64,000 bases of DNA. Source: a virus. Below the pieces are notes generated by a model. That model was not told where the DNA came from and did not search any database. It was given only the letters and a program-made list of their open reading frames with translations. Positions 26,133 through 33,898 of the stretch are shown piece after piece. The first letter of the stretch is position 1; each line of letters begins with the position of its first letter. Where the stretch lies: positions 1-64,000 of the IMG/VR virus record IMGVR_UViG_3300010354_000080, one strand, 5' to 3'. The translations under genes and the position numbers were made by a program.

Positions 26133-26984
26133 GTGGAGCAGGGTAGGCCCGTGTCCATGGACCCCGGAGTGTGGATACCCGACCGTTTCAAGAACTGGTT
26201 TGTTAACGAGTGCGACTATAAGTGGAGAGATGGTGATCTCAGAATACAGCTAGAAGCGATCAATGCGTGGGGATTTACAAAAGTCTCATCTCCGACCTTC
26301 GATGCTTATCTCGAAGGCATGAGGAAGTCGGGCGATGCCAAAATCTCCAGAAACTACTACGACTATATCAGATCGATCGGTGATCTCAACTGGAAACTTC
26401 CTGACGGAAAGGACTCCACTGAGGTGTACTGTCCCGAGGCCCAGCAACTTAGCCAGGCTCTCAGCCAGGGAGGCGACTCCACCTCTCCGTCAAACACGCA
26501 AGGCTCGTACCCGCAAGGAGACTGTAGAACTGGGGATGCCACAAAAGATTCTATTATCAATGCTTTGTACTCGGCGGGTCTAAAAACCCCCAATGCTTTT
26601 GCTGGGGCGCTTGGTAACCTCCAGGAGGAGAGCGGATTTGACCCTAATGTCCATAATACGCCAAGGCAAGGTGTTACTTGTGTTACCGACTCTGGGGTAC
26701 CGGAGAAATGCTATGGACTTGTTCAGTGGGGCGGGAGCCGAAAAGTTAGAGCCGTAGCAAAATGTGGCCAAACAAGCACACTGCAATGTCAGCTCGAGTT
26801 TGTTGTACAGGAGATAAAACAGCGTGGTGGTGGGCTGGTTGAGGAAATGAACGCGGCAAGCTCCGCATCGGCAGCAGCTGAGATCTGGAGACGTAAGTAC
26901 GAGGTGGCGAGTGGCGGCATCGCAAAGAGGCAGCAGTTTGCCGAGCAAATCGTAAAGCAAATCAAATGCTCTAAACCTTTATGA
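26133..26984 (+). CDS. Tail-associated lysozyme (phage tail lysozyme domain, 283 aa)
   Basis: C-terminal residues 145-283 match the phage tail lysozyme family: NAFAGALGNLQEESGFDP (acidic pair E165/E166), then YGLVQWGGSRK and a QLEFVVQEI helix. The N-terminal 110 residues are an extra domain, separated by a Ser/Gly linker, perhaps for binding the hub. GTG 26133 is the longest start; ATG 26157 is possible. With the M23 domain just upstream it provides a glycan-cutting partner to the peptide-cutting activity. The next gene starts within its stop (ATGA). Confidence 0.75.
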   Translation: MEQGRPVSMDPGVWIPDRFKNWFVNECDYKWRDGDLRIQLEAINAWGFTKVSSPTFDAYLEGMRKSGDAKISRNYYDYIRSIGDLNWKLPDGKDSTEVYCPEAQQLSQALSQGGDSTSPSNTQGSYPQGDCRTGDATKDSIINALYSAGLKTPNAFAGALGNLQEESGFDPNVHNTPRQGVTCVTDSGVPEKCYGLVQWGGSRKVRAVAKCGQTSTLQCQLEFVVQEIKQRGGGLVEEMNAASSASAAAEIWRRKYEVASGGIAKRQQFAEQIVKQIKCSKPL

Positions 26985-27673
26985 TCTACAGAGCCATCGC
27001 TAGCGCTATAATGGGAGCTGTGCTCTCCAACTCCAAGAAGGAGGTCATGGAGATCGCCAAGAGGCAGGTCATGCAATCCCAGATGGAGGGAGCGAGGAAG
27101 GCGATGCTGGCTCACGTTGCCGAAAAGTACACAGAGGAGGTGGAGTATAATCTCTCTCAGTACATCAGGGCTCTGGGCGAATCGAGCGTCGAGATCGAGT
27201 TTAAGGGAAAGCCCGGCGAAGCGCTTATCATGCGTGCCGAAAGCGCCGTGAAGGAGCTCGAGGGGTACATAGAAGCCCAGAATCCCGACGGGGCAGTGAT
27301 CCAATTCCTCAAGCGTAGGTACAAGGAGGAGGGTGTTCGCATCGTTTCCGGTAGGCTTTATGCCGGCCACTACGTCAACAGGCGTTCTCAAGGAATCTAC
27401 GAGGTGGCCAATCGTATGGGCTACGCTGCAGCAGTTGATAAGAAAAAGCCCTGGTTGACAGGGCCAAAGACAACCGAGGGCATAGAGAATATAATCACCA
27501 ACGCCGCTGTGGAGATATTTGAAGTGATGTTTGATGACGTAGATCTCAGCTCCGAACTCGCTGGGCTTAAATTCACCGGCGTTGGAGACCAACTCGCTGA
27601 GAATAGCGGGGCGGGGTTTGCCGCGCCGGAGCGCTCGCGTCCCAAGTCCTCGCGTAAGAAGAAGAAACGCTAA
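26981..27673 (+). CDS. Putative tail or neck structural protein (230 aa)
   Basis: Mostly helical and charged (KKEVMEIAKRQVMQSQMEGARKAML, KELEGYIEAQ), with a basic tail (RSRPKSSRKKKKR) that could bind nucleic acid. The central SGRLYAGHYVNRRSQGIYEVANRMGYAAAVDKKKPWL has a repeated Arg/Tyr pattern that I do not recognise. It overlaps the lysozyme gene by four bases, so it is translationally coupled. It shares a 4-base stop overlap (CTAA) with the convergent gene and has no terminator. Function not assigned. Confidence 0.5.
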   Translation: MIYRAIASAIMGAVLSNSKKEVMEIAKRQVMQSQMEGARKAMLAHVAEKYTEEVEYNLSQYIRALGESSVEIEFKGKPGEALIMRAESAVKELEGYIEAQNPDGAVIQFLKRRYKEEGVRIVSGRLYAGHYVNRRSQGIYEVANRMGYAAAVDKKKPWLTGPKTTEGIENIITNAAVEIFEVMFDDVDLSSELAGLKFTGVGDQLAENSGAGFAAPERSRPKSSRKKKKR

Positions 27674-28368
27674 CCGTAGTATTTTGAACCCTTCTCCAGA
27701 TTGGCTTTGGCGCTAAGCGCCTGGAGCTGAGCGTTCATCATATGGTAATCGAACCACGACTCGGCGAGATCGGTGTCTCTCATGTAGCATTTTGTTCCCC
27801 TACAGTATACATCGACTCTCTCCAGATCCACCTTCATCTCCCTGCACCACTCCTCGACAAGGTTCTTGAAAGGATACCGGTGATCGATGTGAAACTCTCC
27901 AGAGTTGATAAACTCGCCACTTACGGCGCACTTTAGTGGTTTCTTTTTGAGCTGGCGGTTGACACTCAGACGGAACGTTTTGATCTGCGGATCGATGATC
28001 TGCCTCATCGCCACAAGAGCGTCCTTTTTATTTTGCTTGTACTCGGGTACCGCAACCTCTCGCGGGAACAGTTCATCCACGACTTTGCCCTTCCCCAGCC
28101 AGATCTCCCTCTTGGATTTAGAGGTGACCATCACAACGCCCCTCACCGCTTTGCCCTGAAACTTCTTGCTGCGTATCTTGTACCGTACCGGTCCACGATC
28201 CTTTACCAGCTTCCACTTAGGAATCAGGTCTATGACGGAGCTGATGAACTCCTCGTCGTCTCCCCTGACAAAGTAGTTACACTCTGTCGCGTTTGTTACT
28301 TCGCTCCACTTTTTCTCGAAGCCGCTTTTGGTGTAGGAATCTCCTTTGATGGCAATGGTCCGTCGCAT
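27670..28368 (-). CDS. HNH-like protein with possible DCL (DUF3223)-type N-terminus (232 aa)
   Basis: The C-terminal half contains CAVSGEFINSGEFHIDHRYPF, with a Cys, then a HxDH core and Pro-Phe as in His-Cys/HNH-like nucleases, and a further Cys pair (VYCRGTKC). The N-terminal half (YFVRGDDEEFISSVIDLI, then AVRGVVMVTSKSKREIWL) loosely recalls the DCL/DUF3223 fold; this part is a weak guess. The start overlaps the sigma-factor end by 73 bases. It is the last gene of the thioredoxin-sigma unit. It may be a structure-specific or homing-type nuclease. Confidence 0.5.
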   Translation of the reverse strand: MRRTIAIKGDSYTKSGFEKKWSEVTNATECNYFVRGDDEEFISSVIDLIPKWKLVKDRGPVRYKIRSKKFQGKAVRGVVMVTSKSKREIWLGKGKVVDELFPREVAVPEYKQNKKDALVAMRQIIDPQIKTFRLSVNRQLKKKPLKCAVSGEFINSGEFHIDHRYPFKNLVEEWCREMKVDLERVDVYCRGTKCYMRDTDLAESWFDYHMMNAQLQALSAKANLEKGSKYYG

Positions 28369-29048
28369 AAAATAAACTCTATTAGCTGGTCCGAATACCG
28401 CCGGATATCATCGGCGTTTCTAAGGTGGGGGTTCTTACGAACAATAGTGGAGACGCTTCTCTTCTTCACGAGGTAGTCGGTGAGGAACGTCTCGTCCTCA
28501 GGATCCAGGTCCGTGATCTTACACAACAGATCCTTATGGGATGTCATCAGATCCCCCATGGTGAGATTCGTCTCGTAGTCAGGCTCGATCACGTTGGAGT
28601 ACTCCGTAATCTGAGAGAAGCTCATGGAGAAAGCTTGGCGTACTGCCCGGACCTTCTTAACTGGGACCTGGATCTTTTCCGCGATCTCGTCGTCGGTTAT
28701 GCTAGGATCCTGCAGAAGGTACTTCCTGATCTTCAGATAGAGATCGGAGTAGGAACGGGGGATTTTTACCAGGCGACTATTATCGCGTAGGTAGTTAAGC
28801 ATGTGAAACTGCAGGCATCTATTCACCCAGGTGGAGAAGTTGGCGCCCTTGCTCTGGTCCCAGGAATCGTAGATACGAACAATGTACTCCAGCGCGGCGT
28901 CCCTGAGCTCCTCGTAAGGCAGCCCTGTAAAGCTCGAGATCTTGCGAGCTACTTGGTTGGCCTTCCACATCTGGGAGATAATCTGCTTATCCCGCTCCGT
29001 CTCTCTTCTGGACCCTCTGCGGGTCTCGGCGTTAAAGTTAAGATTCAT
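28296..29048 (-). CDS. Phage RNA polymerase sigma factor (sigma-70 family)
   Basis: 250 residues. Region 2 is clear: LPYEELRDAALEYIVRIYDSWDQSKGANFSTWVNRCLQFHMLNYLRD (about 43-90), with the FD..G..FSTW core. It is followed by RLVKIPRS and a region-3 helix-turn-helix (ITDDEIAEKIQVPVKKVRAVR). Region 4 is present only as a weak C-terminal helical domain. It would redirect host polymerase to phage promoters, and the GTTTAAAG boxes are candidate targets. It overlaps the thioredoxin-like gene by four bases and is read from the same host-like promoter, so it should be made before late genes. Confidence 0.8.
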   Translation of the reverse strand: MNLNFNAETRRGSRRETERDKQIISQMWKANQVARKISSFTGLPYEELRDAALEYIVRIYDSWDQSKGANFSTWVNRCLQFHMLNYLRDNSRLVKIPRSYSDLYLKIRKYLLQDPSITDDEIAEKIQVPVKKVRAVRQAFSMSFSQITEYSNVIEPDYETNLTMGDLMTSHKDLLCKITDLDPEDETFLTDYLVKKRSVSTIVRKNPHLRNADDIRRYSDQLIEFILCDGPLPSKEIPTPKAASRKSGAK

Positions 29049-29365
29049 TTGCCAGGGGATTCTATAGCACCGATGATGAAGTCCTTGAGCTGAGTCTTAG
29101 CCAAGATCCCCTCGGTATTTATACCTAGAAGATCGGAGTCCTCGTCAAAAACGGCAAAGTTAGGAGTACCATCGCACTCGATCTGATCGCAAAACTTCCA
29201 ATCGTCAGAAGTTACGTCCCATTCGCCAAACCCAATTGCGTAGTGCGGATACTCTTCCGCGAGTTCGTTAGCAGCTTCTGCCCATACGGGTTTCATCGTG
29301 TTACAGGCAACGCACCCCGGCTGCTGAAAGAAGACTACGCGGTGTTTGAATTGCTGATCTGTCAT
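29045..29365 (-). CDS. Thioredoxin-like protein
   Basis: 106 residues from the ATG at 29365 (MTDQQFKHRVVFFQQPGCVACNTMKPVW); a longer frame to 29452 has no better support and would run over the promoter. The CVAC active site is C18-C21, after a VVFFQQPG strand, and the cis-Pro loop is seen in DGTPNFAVF. It may reduce the phage ribonucleotide reductase or support virion protein folding. A host-like promoter lies 32 bases upstream and the sigma-factor start overlaps its stop. Confidence 0.8.
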   Translation of the reverse strand: MTDQQFKHRVVFFQQPGCVACNTMKPVWAEAANELAEEYPHYAIGFGEWDVTSDDWKFCDQIECDGTPNFAVFDEDSDLLGINTEGILAKTQLKDFIIGAIESPGK

Positions 29366-29396
29366 AGTTTGTATACTTGCAAGTAATACGTTACGT

Positions 29397-29405
29397 ATTA
29401 TACCA
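29397..29405 (-). promoter_or_regulatory. Host-like extended -10 promoter for thioredoxin-sigma unit
   Basis: Minus-strand TGGTATAAT (TATAAT at 29402-29397) ends 32 bases before ATG 29365. CGTTAGT (29417-29411) sits at the -35/-25 region in place of a normal -35. A palindrome TAATACGT-TACGTATTA straddles the start site. This spacer separates the terminase and thioredoxin genes. Confidence 0.6.
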
Positions 29406-29417
29406 TATAAACTAACG

Positions 29418-31031
29418 TTACAGGTACCGTGTTGTCGTGGAGGAGCGTCCATGGCCCGCTCCTATCAGCCCGATGTCGCTGGAGATGCGCCGGCTCCCTC
29501 CTTGGTAGTAGGGGTCGTGGACAAGACGCGGAAGCCTACCTCTGTCTCCTCCGTGCACGGCTCTACCACCCATGATCTCATCACGGTACACGGTGACTCC
29601 GTACACAAAAGCATCGACAAAGTCGTCGTTTTTGATGAATGGGAAGGAGGTCAGCTCGGCAATACGCTCTGCTAGGTTGGGGAGATTCTCGTAGAGTGAG
29701 ACGGCTCCGTCCTCGACAATGGGGGCGATAGCGTTGGCCCTTAGTACCTTATCCTTGTTGGGCACCAGCTCCTTGATGGAGATATTCACGGTGCGTTTTA
29801 GTGTCTGGATAAGTGGGACACCTTGCGCTCTACCTTCGATGTAAATGCATCGTATCTTCCACTGCTTGATGAGCTGGGGGAATATCTTCTCAAGATCCGG
29901 AAACTCCAGTCGCTCCAGAATGTAGTGGATGAGGTGGAGCTTGGTGTTCTTGCGATCGTACCCCCATATACATATCGCGGTAAAGTCATTCATCCTATCG
30001 GCTTTGTACGCGGTGTCGATAGTCGCGTAAATAAATCCGTACTTCCCGAGATTCTTCGAGTGGTAATCAAACCACACCTCCTTGAAGATAGCGCCTTGCT
30101 CGCCAGCGGGTCGACCCTGGTACAGTGAGTTAAAGTCCTTATCCCCGATGGACTTTTTGATAGCCTGCAGGTTCTGAACGGGGAAGAACTCAGGCCAGTG
30201 CGACTCGCCGAGCTTTCTGCCAAGAACGTCGTTTTCCTCATCGACGCACAGAGCGGGCACGTTGAGCTCTCTCCAGCCTTCGGGGTCAGCCTTGAGCAAC
30301 CTGCCGATCACATCGTCCACGTGAAACCTGGTTCCCATGGAGATAATAGCGTGGTTGGGTAGACCACGAGTCAGGAACTGCGCCTGCGTCCAAGCAAACG
30401 TGCTCTCCATGATAGTCGCCGAGTTACCGTCCGCGAGAAGGTCATCCAGCAGACCTACACCCGGTAGGTCTTCGTCGCTGATGACTCCAAAACCAAAACC
30501 CGTAACGTTACCACCGGCGGAGGCGATCTTAATAAGCCCACCGTTGTTATTTCTGATCGCGCTCAGATTGCATTTCTCGCGATCTATCTCGCACTCGGGA
30601 AAGATCCACTTAAACTGCTCGTGGGAGATATACTCGATAACCGCTCTTGAGTTCTCGTTGGTCAGCTGGAGAGCGTAGGAGCTCATGATAAACTGAGCGG
30701 TGGGGCTCCGGCCCATCTGCCAAGCTGGAAAGATCTTGGAGATGAGAAGCGATTTTCCCGTACGAGGAGGTAGGGAGATGGCCGATTGCTTATACGCGGG
30801 TTTACCATCCCCGATATTCTGCAGGAAATTTCCGATGATATTATGGACTTTGAATGGGGTAAATTTTCCCGCGATAGGCACCTCACTTGTGATGTAACGC
30901 GCGAAAGTCAAGAAGTCTGTTCTGCACTTAAGTCTGAGCAGCTCCTGCTTGTCGGATGCGGAGAGAGCTTTGAGGCTCTTCTCCATCTCCTTAACAGTTT
31001 GCTTCTCCGCTTTGAGCTCGGCCTTGTTCAT
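29418..31031 (-). CDS. Terminase large subunit
   Basis: 537 residues from the ATG at 31031 (MNKAELKAEK). The ATPase half has Walker A SLPPRTGKS at 86-94 and a later acidic stretch FGVISDED; the nuclease half has YATIDTAYKADRMNDFTAICIWG and NDDFVDAFVYGV, the RNase-H-type acidic positions. It packages DNA into the prohead. The PPRTGKS Walker A and length match the compact terminases of many siphoviruses and P2-like phages rather than T4 gp17. The C-terminal 45 residues are Gly/Arg-rich. It overlaps the hub gene by 41 bases and shares its late transcript. Confidence 0.9.
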   Translation of the reverse strand: MNKAELKAEKQTVKEMEKSLKALSASDKQELLRLKCRTDFLTFARYITSEVPIAGKFTPFKVHNIIGNFLQNIGDGKPAYKQSAISLPPRTGKSLLISKIFPAWQMGRSPTAQFIMSSYALQLTNENSRAVIEYISHEQFKWIFPECEIDREKCNLSAIRNNNGGLIKIASAGGNVTGFGFGVISDEDLPGVGLLDDLLADGNSATIMESTFAWTQAQFLTRGLPNHAIISMGTRFHVDDVIGRLLKADPEGWRELNVPALCVDEENDVLGRKLGESHWPEFFPVQNLQAIKKSIGDKDFNSLYQGRPAGEQGAIFKEVWFDYHSKNLGKYGFIYATIDTAYKADRMNDFTAICIWGYDRKNTKLHLIHYILERLEFPDLEKIFPQLIKQWKIRCIYIEGRAQGVPLIQTLKRTVNISIKELVPNKDKVLRANAIAPIVEDGAVSLYENLPNLAERIAELTSFPFIKNDDFVDAFVYGVTVYRDEIMGGRAVHGGDRGRLPRLVHDPYYQGGSRRISSDIGLIGAGHGRSSTTTRYL

Positions 31032-33897
31032 AAGTGATCTGATCCAGTAGGGATGTGTAGGGGGGGTTTTCCGAGATCGCGGAAGGGAGTTTGGCAAGTA
31101 ACAACGATTCGGGATCGGGAGGTGTTGGAGAGTTTATCCTGGATTCCAGAGAATCCCGAAGAGCTTTATTCTTGTCTCGTTTGGTGAGGCACTTATCAAA
31201 AGCAATAGGAACGTCTGTAGGTATTAGTCCTAGAATGAAACTCGTGAGATCCACAAGCCCTCCGCCCGGTTCCATGGACTTCCACTCTTTATCGGCTTTC
31301 TTTAGAAACTCCCGGCTGATGTACGTAGCTTCTTTCTTCGATAGGCCGTTAAGCACAGAGATGTACTTGATGTTGCTAAACGTGGTTGCTAGTGGTTCAG
31401 TTATAAACACCCCAGCGCTTCCGCCGTGTTTTACAGCGTCGAGTCTTCTGGTGTAGTTATAGACGTCTCTAATAGCCTTAAACGCCTCTCGGATGGCTAT
31501 GTAGGTTTGGGACATAAACGATCCGTTACCCATCATAAGCTTATTCACGAGACGGTACTGCGCGTCAAGAAGCTTTCTCTCTACAGACTCGATCTTGGTT
31601 ATGTTATTATCGGCTTGCTTGAACGTCTTCTCGATTGTCTCGAATGTGTACATCATCTCCGTCCAGAGCTCGGGCCAGTCGGCGTTTTTCGCGCTGTCAA
31701 GCCTGTCCGCCATCTCGCCGAGTCTCTTTACGTTCTGGATAAGCTGCGTTAAATCAAGCTGGTTGGGTATACATAGATCGTCTCCTAGTTTTGTGGGGAT
31801 CAGGTCCAGAGCCTTGGCCACAATATTCTCGTTGTTCTTTGTCGGGTCTCCGTCAGGATTGTAGGAGCTCGCGGTATTTGCCACAACATTACCGCACTTC
31901 TCGAGTAAGTTATTACCATCAGAATCCTCAAAGTGCTTCGTCTTGCGACATTTCGGATCGCATGGGCATTCGCTTCCTCCAGCACCAAATAATCCTTTGG
32001 TCAGTCCTCCTAGCAACCCGGCCACAGGATTAACACCCAAGAGCTTTCCCACCGACTCCAGAGAGATACCACCTTTGAAAGTATCGAGGAGTTGTTTGCC
32101 GAGGTCTAGGGCCTGGAGCGCGGTGGAGGCGATCTGGGGTATACTGTCAATGCCCTCGAATTTTGGCATTGTAGGAAGGGTGGAGAAGGACGCCAATGTT
32201 GAGGCCACCTCTCCCAGGGACCCAGAGTTGATCTTAGATGTTATCTCAGCGGCAACACCTGGAGTAACGGGCACGATCTTCTGCAGTGACGAAACTACCT
32301 CTGGAAGCGGAGCGGAGTTCGCCTCACCTGTAGCGCTTCCTATTACCTTGTTAATAGCCTGAGGCTGAGAGCGTACAACGCTAGCTCCGATGGCAAGAGC
32401 AGGCTTGATGATGTCATTGATCTCTGGAGGAATGCGCGAGAGCTTCAGGGCGGATGCGGCGTCCAGTGCCCCTGCAATTCCTCCGGCCATATACGCAAAA
32501 TACACAGACGAGGCCTCTGGGGATAGGGCACTGATGCTCTGATTGAGAGCTCTTTGCCCGATGTTCTGGAGGGTCGAGTCCACGGTCCCGTTCTCGACTC
32601 CGCGAAGTAATTGGTCACCAACACCTCCCAGTGATGTCAGCACGGAGAGGGTCGTCTGATCGATCACTTCAGCGGATTGCAGAGACGAGGAGATCTGGGA
32701 GACTAGACTACCTACGGGAATGGTTCCGTTGTTGGCTATGACCGTTCCGGCGATATCGCTTAGCAATTTTGCCCCATCAAAGCTTCCCGAGAGTACATTA
32801 GCGGCTTTAAGAGCGGCTCCGAGCGGAGTGGTGGGCAGCGCGGCGGGAATCGCCTTAGCGGCCATCTGCAGCACTTGAGAGGCCGAGTTGCCAACGAAGT
32901 CTCCGGAGCCCATACCCGACCCCTTCTTCTCTAAGGCTTTTACAGGTTTCTTACTATCGAGCAGTTGCGTCTTTGTTATCGGTGGATCTTGCTTGTGGAA
33001 CTGGATCGGCTCCCGCTTACCCGCATTGATCCACTTCATCTGCCCCTGGTACCTAAGGCAGATCACCCGCTGAGAGTTAAGACCATCGTCATCAACCGCA
33101 TCGACTCCGTGCATCTTTTCAGTGCACTCAGGCAACGTGCTCCTAGTATGTAGTGGGGTTGCACCTACCGGTCTCCAGTTGTAGTCCCCGTTCTCGTCCC
33201 TACCACACTTTATCTGGAATGTTCTGAACTTCCTATCCTCGGTGAAATCCCGAACATCCCCCTCTGTCGCTTCACTGCACTCGGGGATCCCCTTCTTCTC
33301 CGAGTAGTCGGTCGCCGCTTGATTCTGCAGGCCGGGATCAAAGCCCTTCTCCACCCATTTTGAGGCGGTTAGGGACTTCCAGTTCCAGATCTCCTCCCCT
33401 CCCTCCTGTAGGTTATTGCGCCTCATACATATCACGAGGTCTTCGTTGACTTCGTTTCGCATAAGGTAGACTCTTCCCGAGTTACCCTCGTTGCACCTCA
33501 TACCCTGGTCGCCAGGAGATTGCGGGGAGCGGTATGCTCCGGCTTGCTCGTCGAGGGTGGGGATCTGTACCGGCGCCCCACCCGATCCGACATTGGGGTT
33601 CTTATTGAAAAATCCAAGAACAAACGTGTCTCCTGAGTTGCCATGGGCCTTACCCACGAGGCAACTAGAGCCTATAAGTTGAGCACTGAGCAACCCCTTG
33701 CCACTTCCAAGAACGTACACCCAGTCGCTCGTTGTTCCGTCCTGGTACTCGACCTTCACCCTACCAAGTTTCTTGGGGTCGGATACGGATATTACGGAGG
33801 CTACCTCGTTGAATGGATCAGCGTAGACTCCGCCGATGGCCTCCGAGGTTCTTGATCCGAGTTCTTTTATCTGCTGGAGCTCGTTAAAAAATCCCAT
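30991..33897 (-). CDS. Baseplate hub/spike protein with gpV/gp5-type OB fold (968 aa)
   Basis: Residues 32-100 form an OB-fold domain of the gpV/gp5 kind: VASVISVSDPKKLGRVKVEY, SDWVYVLGSGKG, then GDTFVLGFFNKNP. Residues 130-310 carry several small Cys-containing segments (CNEGNSGRVYLMRN, VICMRRNN, IKCGRDENG, VICLRYQG). The remaining 600 residues are a long Ser/Ala-rich helical region (KAIPAALPTTPLGAALKAANVLSG) and a charged tail. The expected role is hub and membrane-piercing spike base. The length is well beyond the usual 200-600 residues, so the C-terminal region is probably an added scaffolding or tape-like domain. Confidence 0.7.
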   Translation of the reverse strand: MGFFNELQQIKELGSRTSEAIGGVYADPFNEVASVISVSDPKKLGRVKVEYQDGTTSDWVYVLGSGKGLLSAQLIGSSCLVGKAHGNSGDTFVLGFFNKNPNVGSGGAPVQIPTLDEQAGAYRSPQSPGDQGMRCNEGNSGRVYLMRNEVNEDLVICMRRNNLQEGGEEIWNWKSLTASKWVEKGFDPGLQNQAATDYSEKKGIPECSEATEGDVRDFTEDRKFRTFQIKCGRDENGDYNWRPVGATPLHTRSTLPECTEKMHGVDAVDDDGLNSQRVICLRYQGQMKWINAGKREPIQFHKQDPPITKTQLLDSKKPVKALEKKGSGMGSGDFVGNSASQVLQMAAKAIPAALPTTPLGAALKAANVLSGSFDGAKLLSDIAGTVIANNGTIPVGSLVSQISSSLQSAEVIDQTTLSVLTSLGGVGDQLLRGVENGTVDSTLQNIGQRALNQSISALSPEASSVYFAYMAGGIAGALDAASALKLSRIPPEINDIIKPALAIGASVVRSQPQAINKVIGSATGEANSAPLPEVVSSLQKIVPVTPGVAAEITSKINSGSLGEVASTLASFSTLPTMPKFEGIDSIPQIASTALQALDLGKQLLDTFKGGISLESVGKLLGVNPVAGLLGGLTKGLFGAGGSECPCDPKCRKTKHFEDSDGNNLLEKCGNVVANTASSYNPDGDPTKNNENIVAKALDLIPTKLGDDLCIPNQLDLTQLIQNVKRLGEMADRLDSAKNADWPELWTEMMYTFETIEKTFKQADNNITKIESVERKLLDAQYRLVNKLMMGNGSFMSQTYIAIREAFKAIRDVYNYTRRLDAVKHGGSAGVFITEPLATTFSNIKYISVLNGLSKKEATYISREFLKKADKEWKSMEPGGGLVDLTSFILGLIPTDVPIAFDKCLTKRDKNKALRDSLESRINSPTPPDPESLLLAKLPSAISENPPYTSLLDQITYEQGRAQSGEANC

Positions 33898-33898
33898 A

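Noticed and set aside
26789-27592. A 267-residue minus-strand open frame
   Set aside because: It spans the lysozyme end and the next gene on the opposite strand and has no start signal; treated as a shadow frame.
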